Positions 18,864 through 25,548 of a DNA stretch of 42,126 nucleotides are shown piece by piece (position 1 is the first letter of the stretch; each line of letters starts with the position of its first letter). Both the position numbers and the translations under genes were made by a program. Source of the stretch: Ferrovibrio sp. (GTDB taxonomy: Bacteria > Pseudomonadota > Alphaproteobacteria > Ferrovibrionales > Ferrovibrionaceae); the NCBI RefSeq assembly GCF_029255545.1, contig NZ_JANLJJ010000053.1:2126-44251 (forward strand), in the 5' to 3' direction. The notes under the pieces were generated by a model. It was not told where the DNA came from. It saw nothing but the letters and a program-made list of their open reading frames with translations, and did not search any database.

Positions 18864-18893
18864 AAATGGGTGCCCTGTCTTTCATTTGCAATG
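18864..18893 (-). promoter_or_regulatory. Possible heat-shock type promoter of rpoH
   Basis: On the minus strand ATTGCAAA (near 18893-18886) and CACCCATTT (18872-18864) sit 12-14 bases apart. They loosely resemble the RpoH consensus CTTGAAA and CCCCATNT. If real, rpoH would feed back on itself, as in some alphaproteobacteria. The match is imperfect and the call is weak. Confidence 0.22.
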
Positions 18894-18961
18894 AGGGAAG
18901 CGGGGGATTGCGGCGGAAGTGCGGCAGTTTCGCCGTCCATATTGCCCGAATTCTCCCCCGG

Positions 18962-18977
18962 TGTGATAGTTGTCACA
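18962..18977. promoter_or_regulatory. Perfect CRP/FNR-type palindrome between rpoH and hydrolase
   Basis: TGTGATAGTTGTCACA is an exact TGTGA-N6-TCACA site. Its centre is 33 bases before the hydrolase ATG, so binding there would more likely block than help that gene, unless transcription starts within a few bases of the ATG. It is 165 bases before rpoH. Its right half overlaps a second inverted repeat, GTTGTCA-N7-TGACAAC (18969-18989), which could be a hairpin or another operator. Confidence 0.65.
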
Positions 18978-19002
18978 GGGCCTGACAACCTGTGGGGGAG
19001 CC

Positions 19003-19962
19003 ATGCGCGGGGCTGTTTTCACTCTTTCCGGGCTTCTGCTGGCCGCCCTTCCGGTCATGGCGGAGGTGAAAAAGGAAATCCTCGAATTCAGCGGTCCGTC
19101 GCGGGGTGGGCCGGTCACGGTCAGGGCCGAACTGTTCCTGCCCGATGCGCTGGCGGGCACCCGGCTGCCGGCCATGCTGATCCACCATGGCAGCGGTGGG
19201 GTCAGCAACGAGCGTGAATATGCCTATGCGCGGGAATTCACCGCCATGGGCGTTGCCGCGATCATCCCGGATTCCTTCACCCCACGCGGGGTGAAAAGCA
19301 CCGTGGCGGACCAGAGCGCGGTGACCAATAACGACATGCTGGCGGATGCCTTCGGCGCCCTGAAGGCGGCGGCCGGCCACCCGCGGCTCGATCCGGCCCG
19401 CATCGGCATCACCGGCTTTTCCAAGGGCGGCACGGTGGCACTACAGAGCGCGCTGGTATCCGTTGCCGAGCGGTTCGCGCCGGGCGGGCCGCGCTTTGCG
19501 CTGCATGTGCCATTCTATGCTAGCTGCGGCACCCAGTATCTTAACCCGAAAACCACTGGTGCGCCGATGCTGGTCCTGATCGGCGGTGCCGACACCTATG
19601 TCGGCAGTCAGCCCTGCCTGGATTACGCCGCGAAGATCGGGGCAACCGGCGGCAGGGTTGAGGCCGTTGTCTATCCCAATGCCCAGCATGGCTGGGATGG
19701 CGCCGGCGCGGCATACCGGATCGCCAATGGCGAGAACTACAGCAAATGCGTTTACGTCGAACAGCCCGACCGCAGCTGGATCGAGCAGACTTCCGGCGTC
19801 ATGACCAACGGGCCGGGCGGCCGCGCCATCGAAGGCGCCAATCAGAAAGCCCTGGCCGCCTGCCGCACGCTTGGGGTCAGCGGCGGTCCGGATGCGGATG
19901 CCAGAACGAAGTCCATGGCGGCGCTGAAAGCCACCATGCGCGCGGCTTTCGGGCTGAACTGA
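19003..19962 (+). CDS. Secreted dienelactone hydrolase-family protein
   Basis: A 319-residue alpha/beta hydrolase. The first 20 residues form a Sec signal with likely cleavage after VMA20, so it should act in the periplasm. The catalytic triad can be read: nucleophile Ser140 in GFSKGG, Asp197 in GGADTYVG and His229 in NAQHGWDG. The oxyanion region is HHGSGG (61-66). Classical dienelactone hydrolases use Cys as nucleophile; here it is Ser, as in the broader DLH-like group. The substrate is unknown, probably an ester or lactone. The ATG at 19003 follows GTGGGGGAGCC. A CRP-type palindrome lies just upstream. Its stop is one base from the rluD stop on the other strand. Confidence 0.85.
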   Translation: MRGAVFTLSGLLLAALPVMAEVKKEILEFSGPSRGGPVTVRAELFLPDALAGTRLPAMLIHHGSGGVSNEREYAYAREFTAMGVAAIIPDSFTPRGVKSTVADQSAVTNNDMLADAFGALKAAAGHPRLDPARIGITGFSKGGTVALQSALVSVAERFAPGGPRFALHVPFYASCGTQYLNPKTTGAPMLVLIGGADTYVGSQPCLDYAAKIGATGGRVEAVVYPNAQHGWDGAGAAYRIANGENYSKCVYVEQPDRSWIEQTSGVMTNGPGGRAIEGANQKALAACRTLGVSGGPDADARTKSMAALKATMRAAFGLN

Positions 19963-19963
19963 C

Positions 19964-20995
19964 TCAGCGCGGCGTGTTGCGCTGGCTGGACAGCACCTTC
20001 AGCAAGGCGGCGAAATCGGCGGGCAGCGGGCTTTCGAACCGCAGCAATTTGCCGCTCACCGGATGGCGGAAACCCAGCGTGGCCGCATGCAGCGCCTGGC
20101 GCTTGAAGCCGAGCAGGGCGGCCCGGGCGGCATCGCCGAGCTGGAAGCGCTGCAGGCTGCGGGCCCGACCATAGGTCTGGTCGCCGATCAGGGCATTGCC
20201 CCGGGCCGTCATGTGCACGCGGATCTGGTGGGTGCGGCCGGTTTCCAGCGTGCAGCGCACCAGGGCGCAGACCGGTTGGCCCTTGCCGTCATAGATCATC
20301 TGCCGCGTCTCGTAATGGGTTACTGCCGGCTTGCCGCCGCGGGTGACGATCGCCATGCGCTTGCGGTCCTTCGGGTCACGGCCAATGGCGCCCTCGATGC
20401 TGCCCTGCAGCGGATTGGGATGGCCCCAGACCAGCGCGTCGTAGCTGCGCTCGATGTCGTGGTCGGCGAACAAAGCCGCCAGCGCATGATGGGCGCGGTC
20501 GGTCTTCGCCGCCACGACCAGGCCCGACGTGTCCTTGTCGATCCGGTGCACGATGCCCGGCCGCTTCACCCCGCCGATGCCCGACAGGCTGTCGCCGCAA
20601 TGATGCAGCAGGGCGTTCACCAGCGTGGATTCCGGATTGCCCGGCGCCGGGTGCACCACCAGCCCGGCCGGCTTGTCGACCACGATCAGCTGGTCGTCCT
20701 CGTAGACGATGGTGAGCGGGATATCCTGGGCCTGCGGCTCGGCCGCCACGAGTGCCGGCTGGGTCACCGCATAAATCTCGCCCGGTTTGATCTTGCGCGA
20801 GGGGTCGGTTATCGTCGCGCCGCCCGGTCCATCGCCCAGCTGCACATGGCCGTCGAGGATCAGGGCTTTCAGGCGCGAGCGTGAGAAATCGGCTTCGCCG
20901 CCCGCCAGCGTTGTCGCCAGCCAGCGATCCAGCCGTTCGCCGGCGGCCTCGGGCGGCACGGGCGGCAGGATCTGCGGTGTGGCGGAATCAGGCAT
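19964..20995 (-). CDS. rluD: 23S rRNA pseudouridine synthase, RluD type
   Basis: RluD makes pseudouridines in helix 69 of 23S rRNA. From the ATG at 20995 the product is 343 residues. An S4 RNA-binding domain is at the N-terminus (ERLDRWLATTL, SRSRLKALILDGHV). The catalytic domain has VVDKPAGLVVHPAPGN and the catalytic Asp in HRIDKDTSGL (about 153). Later blocks are RTHQIRVHM and HAATLGFRHP. The longer in-frame start at 21046 overlaps the divergent neighbour and is not preferred. It is divergent from the DUF6476-like gene with only 20 bases between starts, so the two promoters must overlap or lie inside coding sequence. Confidence 0.93.
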   Translation of the reverse strand: MPDSATPQILPPVPPEAAGERLDRWLATTLAGGEADFSRSRLKALILDGHVQLGDGPGGATITDPSRKIKPGEIYAVTQPALVAAEPQAQDIPLTIVYEDDQLIVVDKPAGLVVHPAPGNPESTLVNALLHHCGDSLSGIGGVKRPGIVHRIDKDTSGLVVAAKTDRAHHALAALFADHDIERSYDALVWGHPNPLQGSIEGAIGRDPKDRKRMAIVTRGGKPAVTHYETRQMIYDGKGQPVCALVRCTLETGRTHQIRVHMTARGNALIGDQTYGRARSLQRFQLGDAARAALLGFKRQALHAATLGFRHPVSGKLLRFESPLPADFAALLKVLSSQRNTPR

Positions 20996-21015
20996 TGATA
21001 TCGGGACCGGATGGA

Positions 21016-21360
21016 ATGACGGAGCGAACGGCGGAAGAGGCGACAAGGATACGGTGGCTGAAGGCTGTCGTCATCGGTCTGGGCATCATCTTCGTTGGCC
21101 TGGCCGTGCTGCTGCTGGTGCTGATCATGACCGGCGGACCGAAACGCACTGCTTCCACGGGGAATGTCGCCCCGCATGCCGTCAGCGTGGAAGACCTGAT
21201 CGTCACCCTGCCGAAGAACAGTCGCGTCGCCGATGTGCTGGCCACCGGCAACCGTATTGTGCTGAGGGTGCGACTGGCCGACGGTACCGAGCGGCTCTAC
21301 GCCCTGGATGGCGAGACGCTCAAGCCGCTCGGCAGCATCACGGTGCAAGTCGAGAAGTGA
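21016..21360 (+). CDS. Single-pass membrane protein, DUF6476-like
   Basis: A 114-residue protein with a short basic N-terminus, one transmembrane segment (about 16-38, LKAVVIGLGIIFVGLAVLLL) and a small C-terminal domain. That domain reads LIVTLPKNSRVADVLATGNRIVLRV and ends in LKPLGSITVQVEK. It resembles the alphaproteobacterial DUF6476 family; I am fairly but not fully sure of the number. The small domain should face the periplasm. No function is known. The ATG at 21016 is used; an ATG at 21011 is in another frame and stops at once. Its stop overlaps the start of the JAMM gene as TGATG, so the two are translationally coupled. Confidence 0.8.
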   Translation: MTERTAEEATRIRWLKAVVIGLGIIFVGLAVLLLVLIMTGGPKRTASTGNVAPHAVSVEDLIVTLPKNSRVADVLATGNRIVLRVRLADGTERLYALDGETLKPLGSITVQVEK

Positions 21361-21791
21361 TGCCGCTGCGGCTGACCCGGGTCCAGCTTGCGCAGCTCGC
21401 CGCCCTGGCCGAGGCCGCCTTTCCGCGCGAGGCCTGCGCCCTGCTGCTGGGGCGCGGTGACGGCGAAATGCTGCAGGTCAGCCGCGTCGTGCCGGCAGCC
21501 AACATCGCCGCATCGCCCGACCGTGATTTCGAGCTCGATCCCGCCGTGCATGTCGCCGTGTTACGCCAGTTGCGCGAAACCGCGTCGCCCGATCGTGTTG
21601 TTGGCCACTGGCACAGCCATCCCAATGGCCGCGCCGAACCTTCGGCGCGGGATGCGGCGATGATCTATGATCCAGCCATGCTGTGGTTGATCAGCGCGGT
21701 GGATGCCAGCGGCGCGGCTGCGCCACGCGCCTTCCGCCCGCGTGCCGATGCATCCGGCTTCGATCCCATTCCCCTCCAGACCGAATCATAA
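21360..21791 (+). CDS. JAMM/MPN+ metallopeptidase
   Basis: A 143-residue JAB1/MPN domain protein, a zinc isopeptidase fold. The full catalytic set is present: Glu24 in PREACALLL, then His85-Ser86-His87, Ser95 and Asp98, matching H-x-H-x7-S-x2-D exactly. A single-domain protein of this size resembles Mec+/CysO-type or RadC-like prokaryotic JAMM proteins, which cut the C-terminus of sulfur-carrier or ubiquitin-like proteins. No ThiS, MoaD or E1-like gene is next to it. It starts within the stop of the membrane protein upstream, and a threonine aldolase begins 14 bases after its end. The substrate is unknown. Confidence 0.88.
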   Translation: MPLRLTRVQLAQLAALAEAAFPREACALLLGRGDGEMLQVSRVVPAANIAASPDRDFELDPAVHVAVLRQLRETASPDRVVGHWHSHPNGRAEPSARDAAMIYDPAMLWLISAVDASGAAAPRAFRPRADASGFDPIPLQTES

Positions 21792-21805
21792 AAAAAGGAT
21801 TTCCC

Positions 21806-22840
21806 ATGGCCGCCCCCAGCCTGGATTTCAGAAGCGACAACGTGGCCGGCGCCGCGCCGGAAATCATGGCGGCGTTGCAGGATGCCAATCGCGGCGATGC
21901 CTCGGCCTATGGCGGCGACGATTACAGCACGCGACTGGATGCCGCCTTCTCGCGGCTGTTCGAAACCGAATGCCGCGTTTTCCCGGTCGCCACCGGCACC
22001 GCCGCCAATGTGCTGGCGCTGGCCTGCATCGCGCCACCCTTTGGCGCGGTCTACTGCCACCAGGACAGCCACATCATGGTGGATGAATGCAATGCGCCGG
22101 AATTCTATACCGGCGGGGCCAAGCTGGTCGGCCTGCCCGGTGAACAGGGCAAGATCGCGGCGGCGACGCTGGAAGCCGCGCTGAGCCAGGGCTGGAGCGG
22201 CGTGCAGCATCATCCGCAGCCTGCCGCCGTCAGCCTGACGCAGGCCACCGAATCCGGCACCGTCTATTCGCCCGATGACGTTGCCGGAATCGCCGCCCTG
22301 TGCCGCCAGCACGGCCTGCGCCTGCATATGGATGGCGCGCGCTTCGCCAATGCCGTGGCCGGGCTGAACTGTTCAGCGGCCGATCTCGCCTGGCGCGCCG
22401 GCGTCGAGGTCCTGAGCTTCGGTGCCACCAAGAACGGCGCCATGGCGGCCGAAGCCGTGGTGTTCTTCAAACCTGAACTGGCCGAGAGTTTCCTCTATCG
22501 TCGCAAGCGCGGCGGCCATCTGTTCTCCAAGTCGCGCTTCCTCTCGGTGCAGTTGCTCGCCATGCTGCAGGATGGCCTGTGGCTGAAGTTGGCGCGCGAG
22601 GCCAATGCGCGGGCGCGCGAACTGGCCGAGGGTTTTGTCCGCATTGCGGGTGCCGAGATCGTCTGGCCTGTGCAGGCCAACGAGGTGTTCGCGAAACTGC
22701 CGGCCGACAAGGCGGCGGCGATGCGCAGCAAGGGCGCGTTGTTCCACACCTGGAGCGAAGCCGACAGCCTCTATCGTTTCGTTTGCGCCTTCGACAAGAC
22801 CACCGAAGACATCGCTGCGCTGCTGCGCGCCGCCGGCTGA
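21806..22840 (+). CDS. ltaE: Low-specificity threonine aldolase
   Basis: A PLP enzyme that splits threonine/allo-threonine to glycine and acetaldehyde. From the ATG at 21806 (after AAAAAAGGATTTCCC) the product is 344 residues, the usual length. Family blocks are FRSDNVAGAAPEIM at the N-terminus, ATGTAANVLAL, and LHMDGARFANA with Asp176 that holds the PLP ring nitrogen. The Schiff-base Lys209 is in SFGATKNGAM. The end of the gene runs 70 bases into the end of the LysR gene on the other strand. It probably belongs with the JAMM and DUF6476-like genes in one transcript. Confidence 0.93.
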   Translation: MAAPSLDFRSDNVAGAAPEIMAALQDANRGDASAYGGDDYSTRLDAAFSRLFETECRVFPVATGTAANVLALACIAPPFGAVYCHQDSHIMVDECNAPEFYTGGAKLVGLPGEQGKIAAATLEAALSQGWSGVQHHPQPAAVSLTQATESGTVYSPDDVAGIAALCRQHGLRLHMDGARFANAVAGLNCSAADLAWRAGVEVLSFGATKNGAMAAEAVVFFKPELAESFLYRRKRGGHLFSKSRFLSVQLLAMLQDGLWLKLAREANARARELAEGFVRIAGAEIVWPVQANEVFAKLPADKAAAMRSKGALFHTWSEADSLYRFVCAFDKTTEDIAALLRAAG

Positions 22841-23748
22841 TCCGTCACCCAGGGCGGTTGCGGCGAGAAGCGTTCGACCAGGAAGTCGACGAAGGCACGG
22901 ACTTTCGCGGCCAGATGCTTGCGCGCCGGATAGACGGCATAGATCGGCCAGCTCTGGCGATCGAGATAATCGTCCAGCACGGTGACCAGTTCGCCCGCCG
23001 CGATCTCGCGATAGGCCAGCGAGTCGGCCAGGAAGGCCAATCCCATGCCCTCGCGGCAGAGATGGAACAGCGCGTCGCCGCTGTTGGAATAGATGCGGCC
23101 ACGCACGGGGATGCGCTCGCGCCGCCCGTCCTGCCATCGCATTGGCCAGCGGTTCAGCGCCTCCACGTTGTTGCTGTGGATCGCCGTATGCTGCGCCAGG
23201 TCTTCCGGGCGCCGCGGAATACCATGACGCTCGAAATAGCTCGGCGCGCCGCAGATCATGCGCGTGTAGCTGGCCAGGCGGCGCGCGATCAGGTTCTCGT
23301 CGCGGACCTCGTTCAGGCGGATGCCGAGATCATCGCCCTCAGCCACCAGATCAACAATGTGGTCGGTGAAGGTCAGCCGTACGTCGATCTTCGGATAACG
23401 CGCCGCGAAATCGGGTACCAGCGGCACGATCTGGCTCATGCCAAAGCCATGCGCCACGTTCACGCGCAGCAGGCCGCGTGGCTCGGCCTCGGCGCCGCCG
23501 ATGCTGGCCTCCACCGCGTCGATCTCGGCCAGGATGCCGCGCAGTTCGTCGAAATAGGCGCGGCCCTCGGCGGTCAGGCTGACCCGCCGCGTGGTCCGCT
23601 GCAGCAGCCGGGCGCCCAGCCGGTCCTCCAGCCGCGAGATCAGCTTGCTGACGCCGGAAGGGGTCAGGCGCAGCTTCTTGGCGGCTTCGGTGAATCCGCC
23701 GGATTCCACCACCTGGACAAAGGCTTCCATCTCGCCATAGCGGTTCAT
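22771..23748 (-). CDS. LysR-family transcriptional regulator
   Basis: A 325-residue LysR regulator. The N-terminal winged helix-turn-helix (about 6-65) reads MEAFVQVVESGGFTEAAKKL then SGVSKLISRLEDRLGARLL. The effector-binding domain follows from about 90, with FAARYPKIDVRL, DLGIRL and GMGLAFLADS. It falls in the large group that includes 'CrgA/DsdC-like' regulators with a degenerate effector site; the ligand is unknown. It is divergent from a small ORF and the DODA-type dioxygenase, and LysR proteins usually control the divergent neighbour. Its 3' end overlaps the threonine aldolase by 70 bases, giving the C-terminus AARSSAAMSSVVLSKAQTKR, which may not be conserved. Confidence 0.93.
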   Translation of the reverse strand: MNRYGEMEAFVQVVESGGFTEAAKKLRLTPSGVSKLISRLEDRLGARLLQRTTRRVSLTAEGRAYFDELRGILAEIDAVEASIGGAEAEPRGLLRVNVAHGFGMSQIVPLVPDFAARYPKIDVRLTFTDHIVDLVAEGDDLGIRLNEVRDENLIARRLASYTRMICGAPSYFERHGIPRRPEDLAQHTAIHSNNVEALNRWPMRWQDGRRERIPVRGRIYSNSGDALFHLCREGMGLAFLADSLAYREIAAGELVTVLDDYLDRQSWPIYAVYPARKHLAAKVRAFVDFLVERFSPQPPWVTDQPAARSSAAMSSVVLSKAQTKR

Positions 23749-23861
23749 GGCCGTCTCATTTGTGAATTTCAGTCATCAAATACTGCCATATTTCCATATT
23801 AATGAATACATGGCGTAGGCCTATCGTTCTTTCCAGCCCCCCAGTAGAGGAAGGCCTCCCC
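23749..23861. promoter_or_regulatory. Divergent LysR operator/promoter region
   Basis: The 113 bases between the LysR gene and the small ORF are more AT-rich than their surroundings. They hold short dyads such as CCATATTTCCATATT (23788-23802) and ATTCATTAAT read on the minus strand. LysR proteins usually bind T-N11-A sites in such a gap. No single operator can be fixed by eye. Confidence 0.4.
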
Positions 23862-24053
23862 ATGACGACCAAGCTGACCACCCAGACGACTCTCCCGACC
23901 CGCTATATCACCGCCGAGGAAATGGCATTCCATGCCGATCGCGCCCGCGCCCTGCGCGCCGCGGCCGCCCGGGCCTTTTTCGCCGGCCTGATCGCGCTGT
24001 TCCGCTTCGCGCCCGCGCAGGTTCGCAACGCTGCGCTGGTGACCGTGAAGTAA
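23862..24053 (+). CDS. Small 63-residue alanine-rich protein
   Basis: A short ORF from the ATG at 23862, preceded by GAGGAAGG. The product is 63 residues: a polar N-terminus with TLPTRYITAEEM, then a basic amphipathic helix (ADRARALRAAAARAFFAGL) and a C-terminal IALFRFAPAQ segment. It resembles small 'RSP_7527-like' alphaproteobacterial proteins that follow LysR genes, but I am not certain. It is divergent from the LysR gene, with a GC-rich hairpin between it and the dioxygenase. An upstream in-frame ATG (23802) is possible, but its leader is untypical. Function unknown. Confidence 0.6.
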   Translation: MTTKLTTQTTLPTRYITAEEMAFHADRARALRAAAARAFFAGLIALFRFAPAQVRNAALVTVK

Positions 24054-24057
24054 CGTC

Positions 24058-24074
24058 TTGCGGCCTTGCCGCAA
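24058..24074 (+). repeat. Hairpin between the small ORF and dioxygenase
   Basis: TTGCGGC-CTT-GCCGCAA forms a perfect 7-base-pair stem with a three-base loop, five bases after the small ORF stop. A second dyad (GGCGCGG at 24097-24103 with CCGCGCC at 24117-24123) follows. No T tract follows either, so neither is a standard terminator; they may lower read-through or protect RNA ends. Confidence 0.55.
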
Positions 24075-24136
24075 CCGACTTAGGTGATGCTCCGGCGGCG
24101 CGGTCCTGTCTGTGCGCCGCGCCGAAGGAGAGCCCG

Positions 24137-24919
24137 ATGTCCCGTTTGCCGTCCGTCTTCGTCAGCCACGGTTCGCCCATGCTGACGCTGGAGCCTGACC
24201 GGCCGGCGCATCGTTTCCTGCGGCAGGCATCGCAGCACTGGCGGCAGCCGAAGGCCATTCTTGCCGTCTCGGCCCATTGGGAAACCGAGACGCCGGAAGT
24301 CGGCGCCACGGCGCAGCCAGAGACCATTCACGATTTCTACGGGTTTCCGCCGGCGCTCTACCGCCAGCTTTATCCCGCGCCCGGCGCGCCCGATGTGGCG
24401 GCCAGGATCAAGGCGCTGCTGGAGGCCGCCGGCCTTCCCGCGCAACTCGATGCCACGCGCGGTCTGGATCACGGCGCATGGTCGCCGCTGAAACTGATCT
24501 ATCCCGATGCCGATATTCCGGTGTTGCAGCTCTCGATCCAGTCGCATCGCGATCCGGCCCATCATTTTGCGCTCGGCCGGGTCCTGGCGCCGCTGCGTGA
24601 CGAGGGCGTGCTGGTCTTCGCCACCGGATCGCTTACCCATAACCTGCGCCTGTTGAATCGCGCAGACCGCGGCGAAGTTGCCCCCTGGGCACAGGCCTTC
24701 GCCGACTGGATGGCAGAGAAGCTGCAGGCGCGCGACGATGCCTCTTTGCTGGATTACCGGCGCCTTGCGCCCCATGCGGCGATGAACCATCCCAGCGACG
24801 AGCACCTGCTGCCGCTCTATGTCGCGCTTGGCGCGGCGACGCCCGACATCCCGGCCGAACGCCTGCATGCCAGCTTCACGCTGGGGGCGCTGGCGATGGA
24901 CAGCTATCTGTTTGCGTGA
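24137..24919 (+). CDS. DODA-type extradiol dioxygenase (YgiD-like)
   Basis: A 260-residue member of the LigB/DODA family, which opens catechol-type rings with Fe or Zn bound by histidines. Metal-site residues are likely His11 (FVSHGSPM), His47 (VSAHWET) and His223 (HPSDEHLLP); the conserved DHGAWSPL carries His112 near the active site. The family member YgiD of E. coli acts as a 4,5-DOPA dioxygenase, though its real substrate is unsure. The ATG at 24137 follows GAAGGAGAGCCCG. A LysR regulator lies just upstream on the other strand. Convergent with the membrane protein gene, six bases apart. Confidence 0.92.
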   Translation: MSRLPSVFVSHGSPMLTLEPDRPAHRFLRQASQHWRQPKAILAVSAHWETETPEVGATAQPETIHDFYGFPPALYRQLYPAPGAPDVAARIKALLEAAGLPAQLDATRGLDHGAWSPLKLIYPDADIPVLQLSIQSHRDPAHHFALGRVLAPLRDEGVLVFATGSLTHNLRLLNRADRGEVAPWAQAFADWMAEKLQARDDASLLDYRRLAPHAAMNHPSDEHLLPLYVALGAATPDIPAERLHASFTLGALAMDSYLFA

Positions 24920-24925
24920 ACGGCC

Positions 24926-25504
24926 TTACTGGCCGATGTCGCCGAGCAGGCGGAAGATCACCACGTCCAGCACGACGACGTAGAGCAGCATCACCAGCAG
25001 CATGAAATAGCGGTGGATGTCGCCGCTCAGCTTCGGCTTGCGGCGCAGGGCGCTGCGCGCCAGGTTTGAAAAATCGCCGACCAGATAGGCCATCTTGGCA
25101 TGTTCGTTGGCCTGCCAGGATTGCAGCATGGCGATCACCATGACGCTGACGAAGCCGACGAAAACCAGGAATCCGGCAACGAATCGCGCGACATCGGCGG
25201 CAAAGGGCATGGCGGTGCCGATGGCGACCAGGGCAAGCCCGAGCAGGGTGAAATACTCCACCACGCGCCATTGCTGGCGTTTGGCGAACAGCACATTGCG
25301 TGCCGCCGCATCGTAAAGCAGGCGGAATTCGGCATGGGTGGCGTCGTCCAGCTCGCTGGGGCTGAGCTTTTCCGGCTCCGGCCCGTTATCGGCGGGAGGA
25401 GCGGCCTTGGGTGCCGGCGGACGCGGCGGCGCGCCATGAGGCGGTGCACCAGCCGGCGGGCGGCTGGGCGCTTGTCCGGGAGTCTGTTTCGGTGGCAGAG
25501 CCAT
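24926..25504 (-). CDS. Proline-rich membrane protein with three helices
   Basis: I do not recognise a named family. The 192-residue product begins with a proline/alanine-rich stretch (about 4-45, likely disordered) and then a charged helix (LDDATHAEFRLLYDAAARNV). Three hydrophobic segments follow at about 83-100, 106-127 and 166-185, so it should sit in the inner membrane with its N-terminus in the cytoplasm. The region between the second and third helices carries basic residues (ARSALRRKPKLS), which fits a cytoplasmic loop. It lies 44 bases after the PRMT-like gene and may be in one operon with it. Confidence is high that it is a gene, low on its role. Confidence 0.75.
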   Translation of the reverse strand: MALPPKQTPGQAPSRPPAGAPPHGAPPRPPAPKAAPPADNGPEPEKLSPSELDDATHAEFRLLYDAAARNVLFAKRQQWRVVEYFTLLGLALVAIGTAMPFAADVARFVAGFLVFVGFVSVMVIAMLQSWQANEHAKMAYLVGDFSNLARSALRRKPKLSGDIHRYFMLLVMLLYVVVLDVVIFRLLGDIGQ

Positions 25505-25548
25505 AATATAACCCTAGCCGGGCGACGTTAAAAAAGCTTTGCGCCACA

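Noticed and set aside
24058-24123. Two GC-rich hairpins after the small ORF as a terminator
   Set aside because: No T tract follows either stem.
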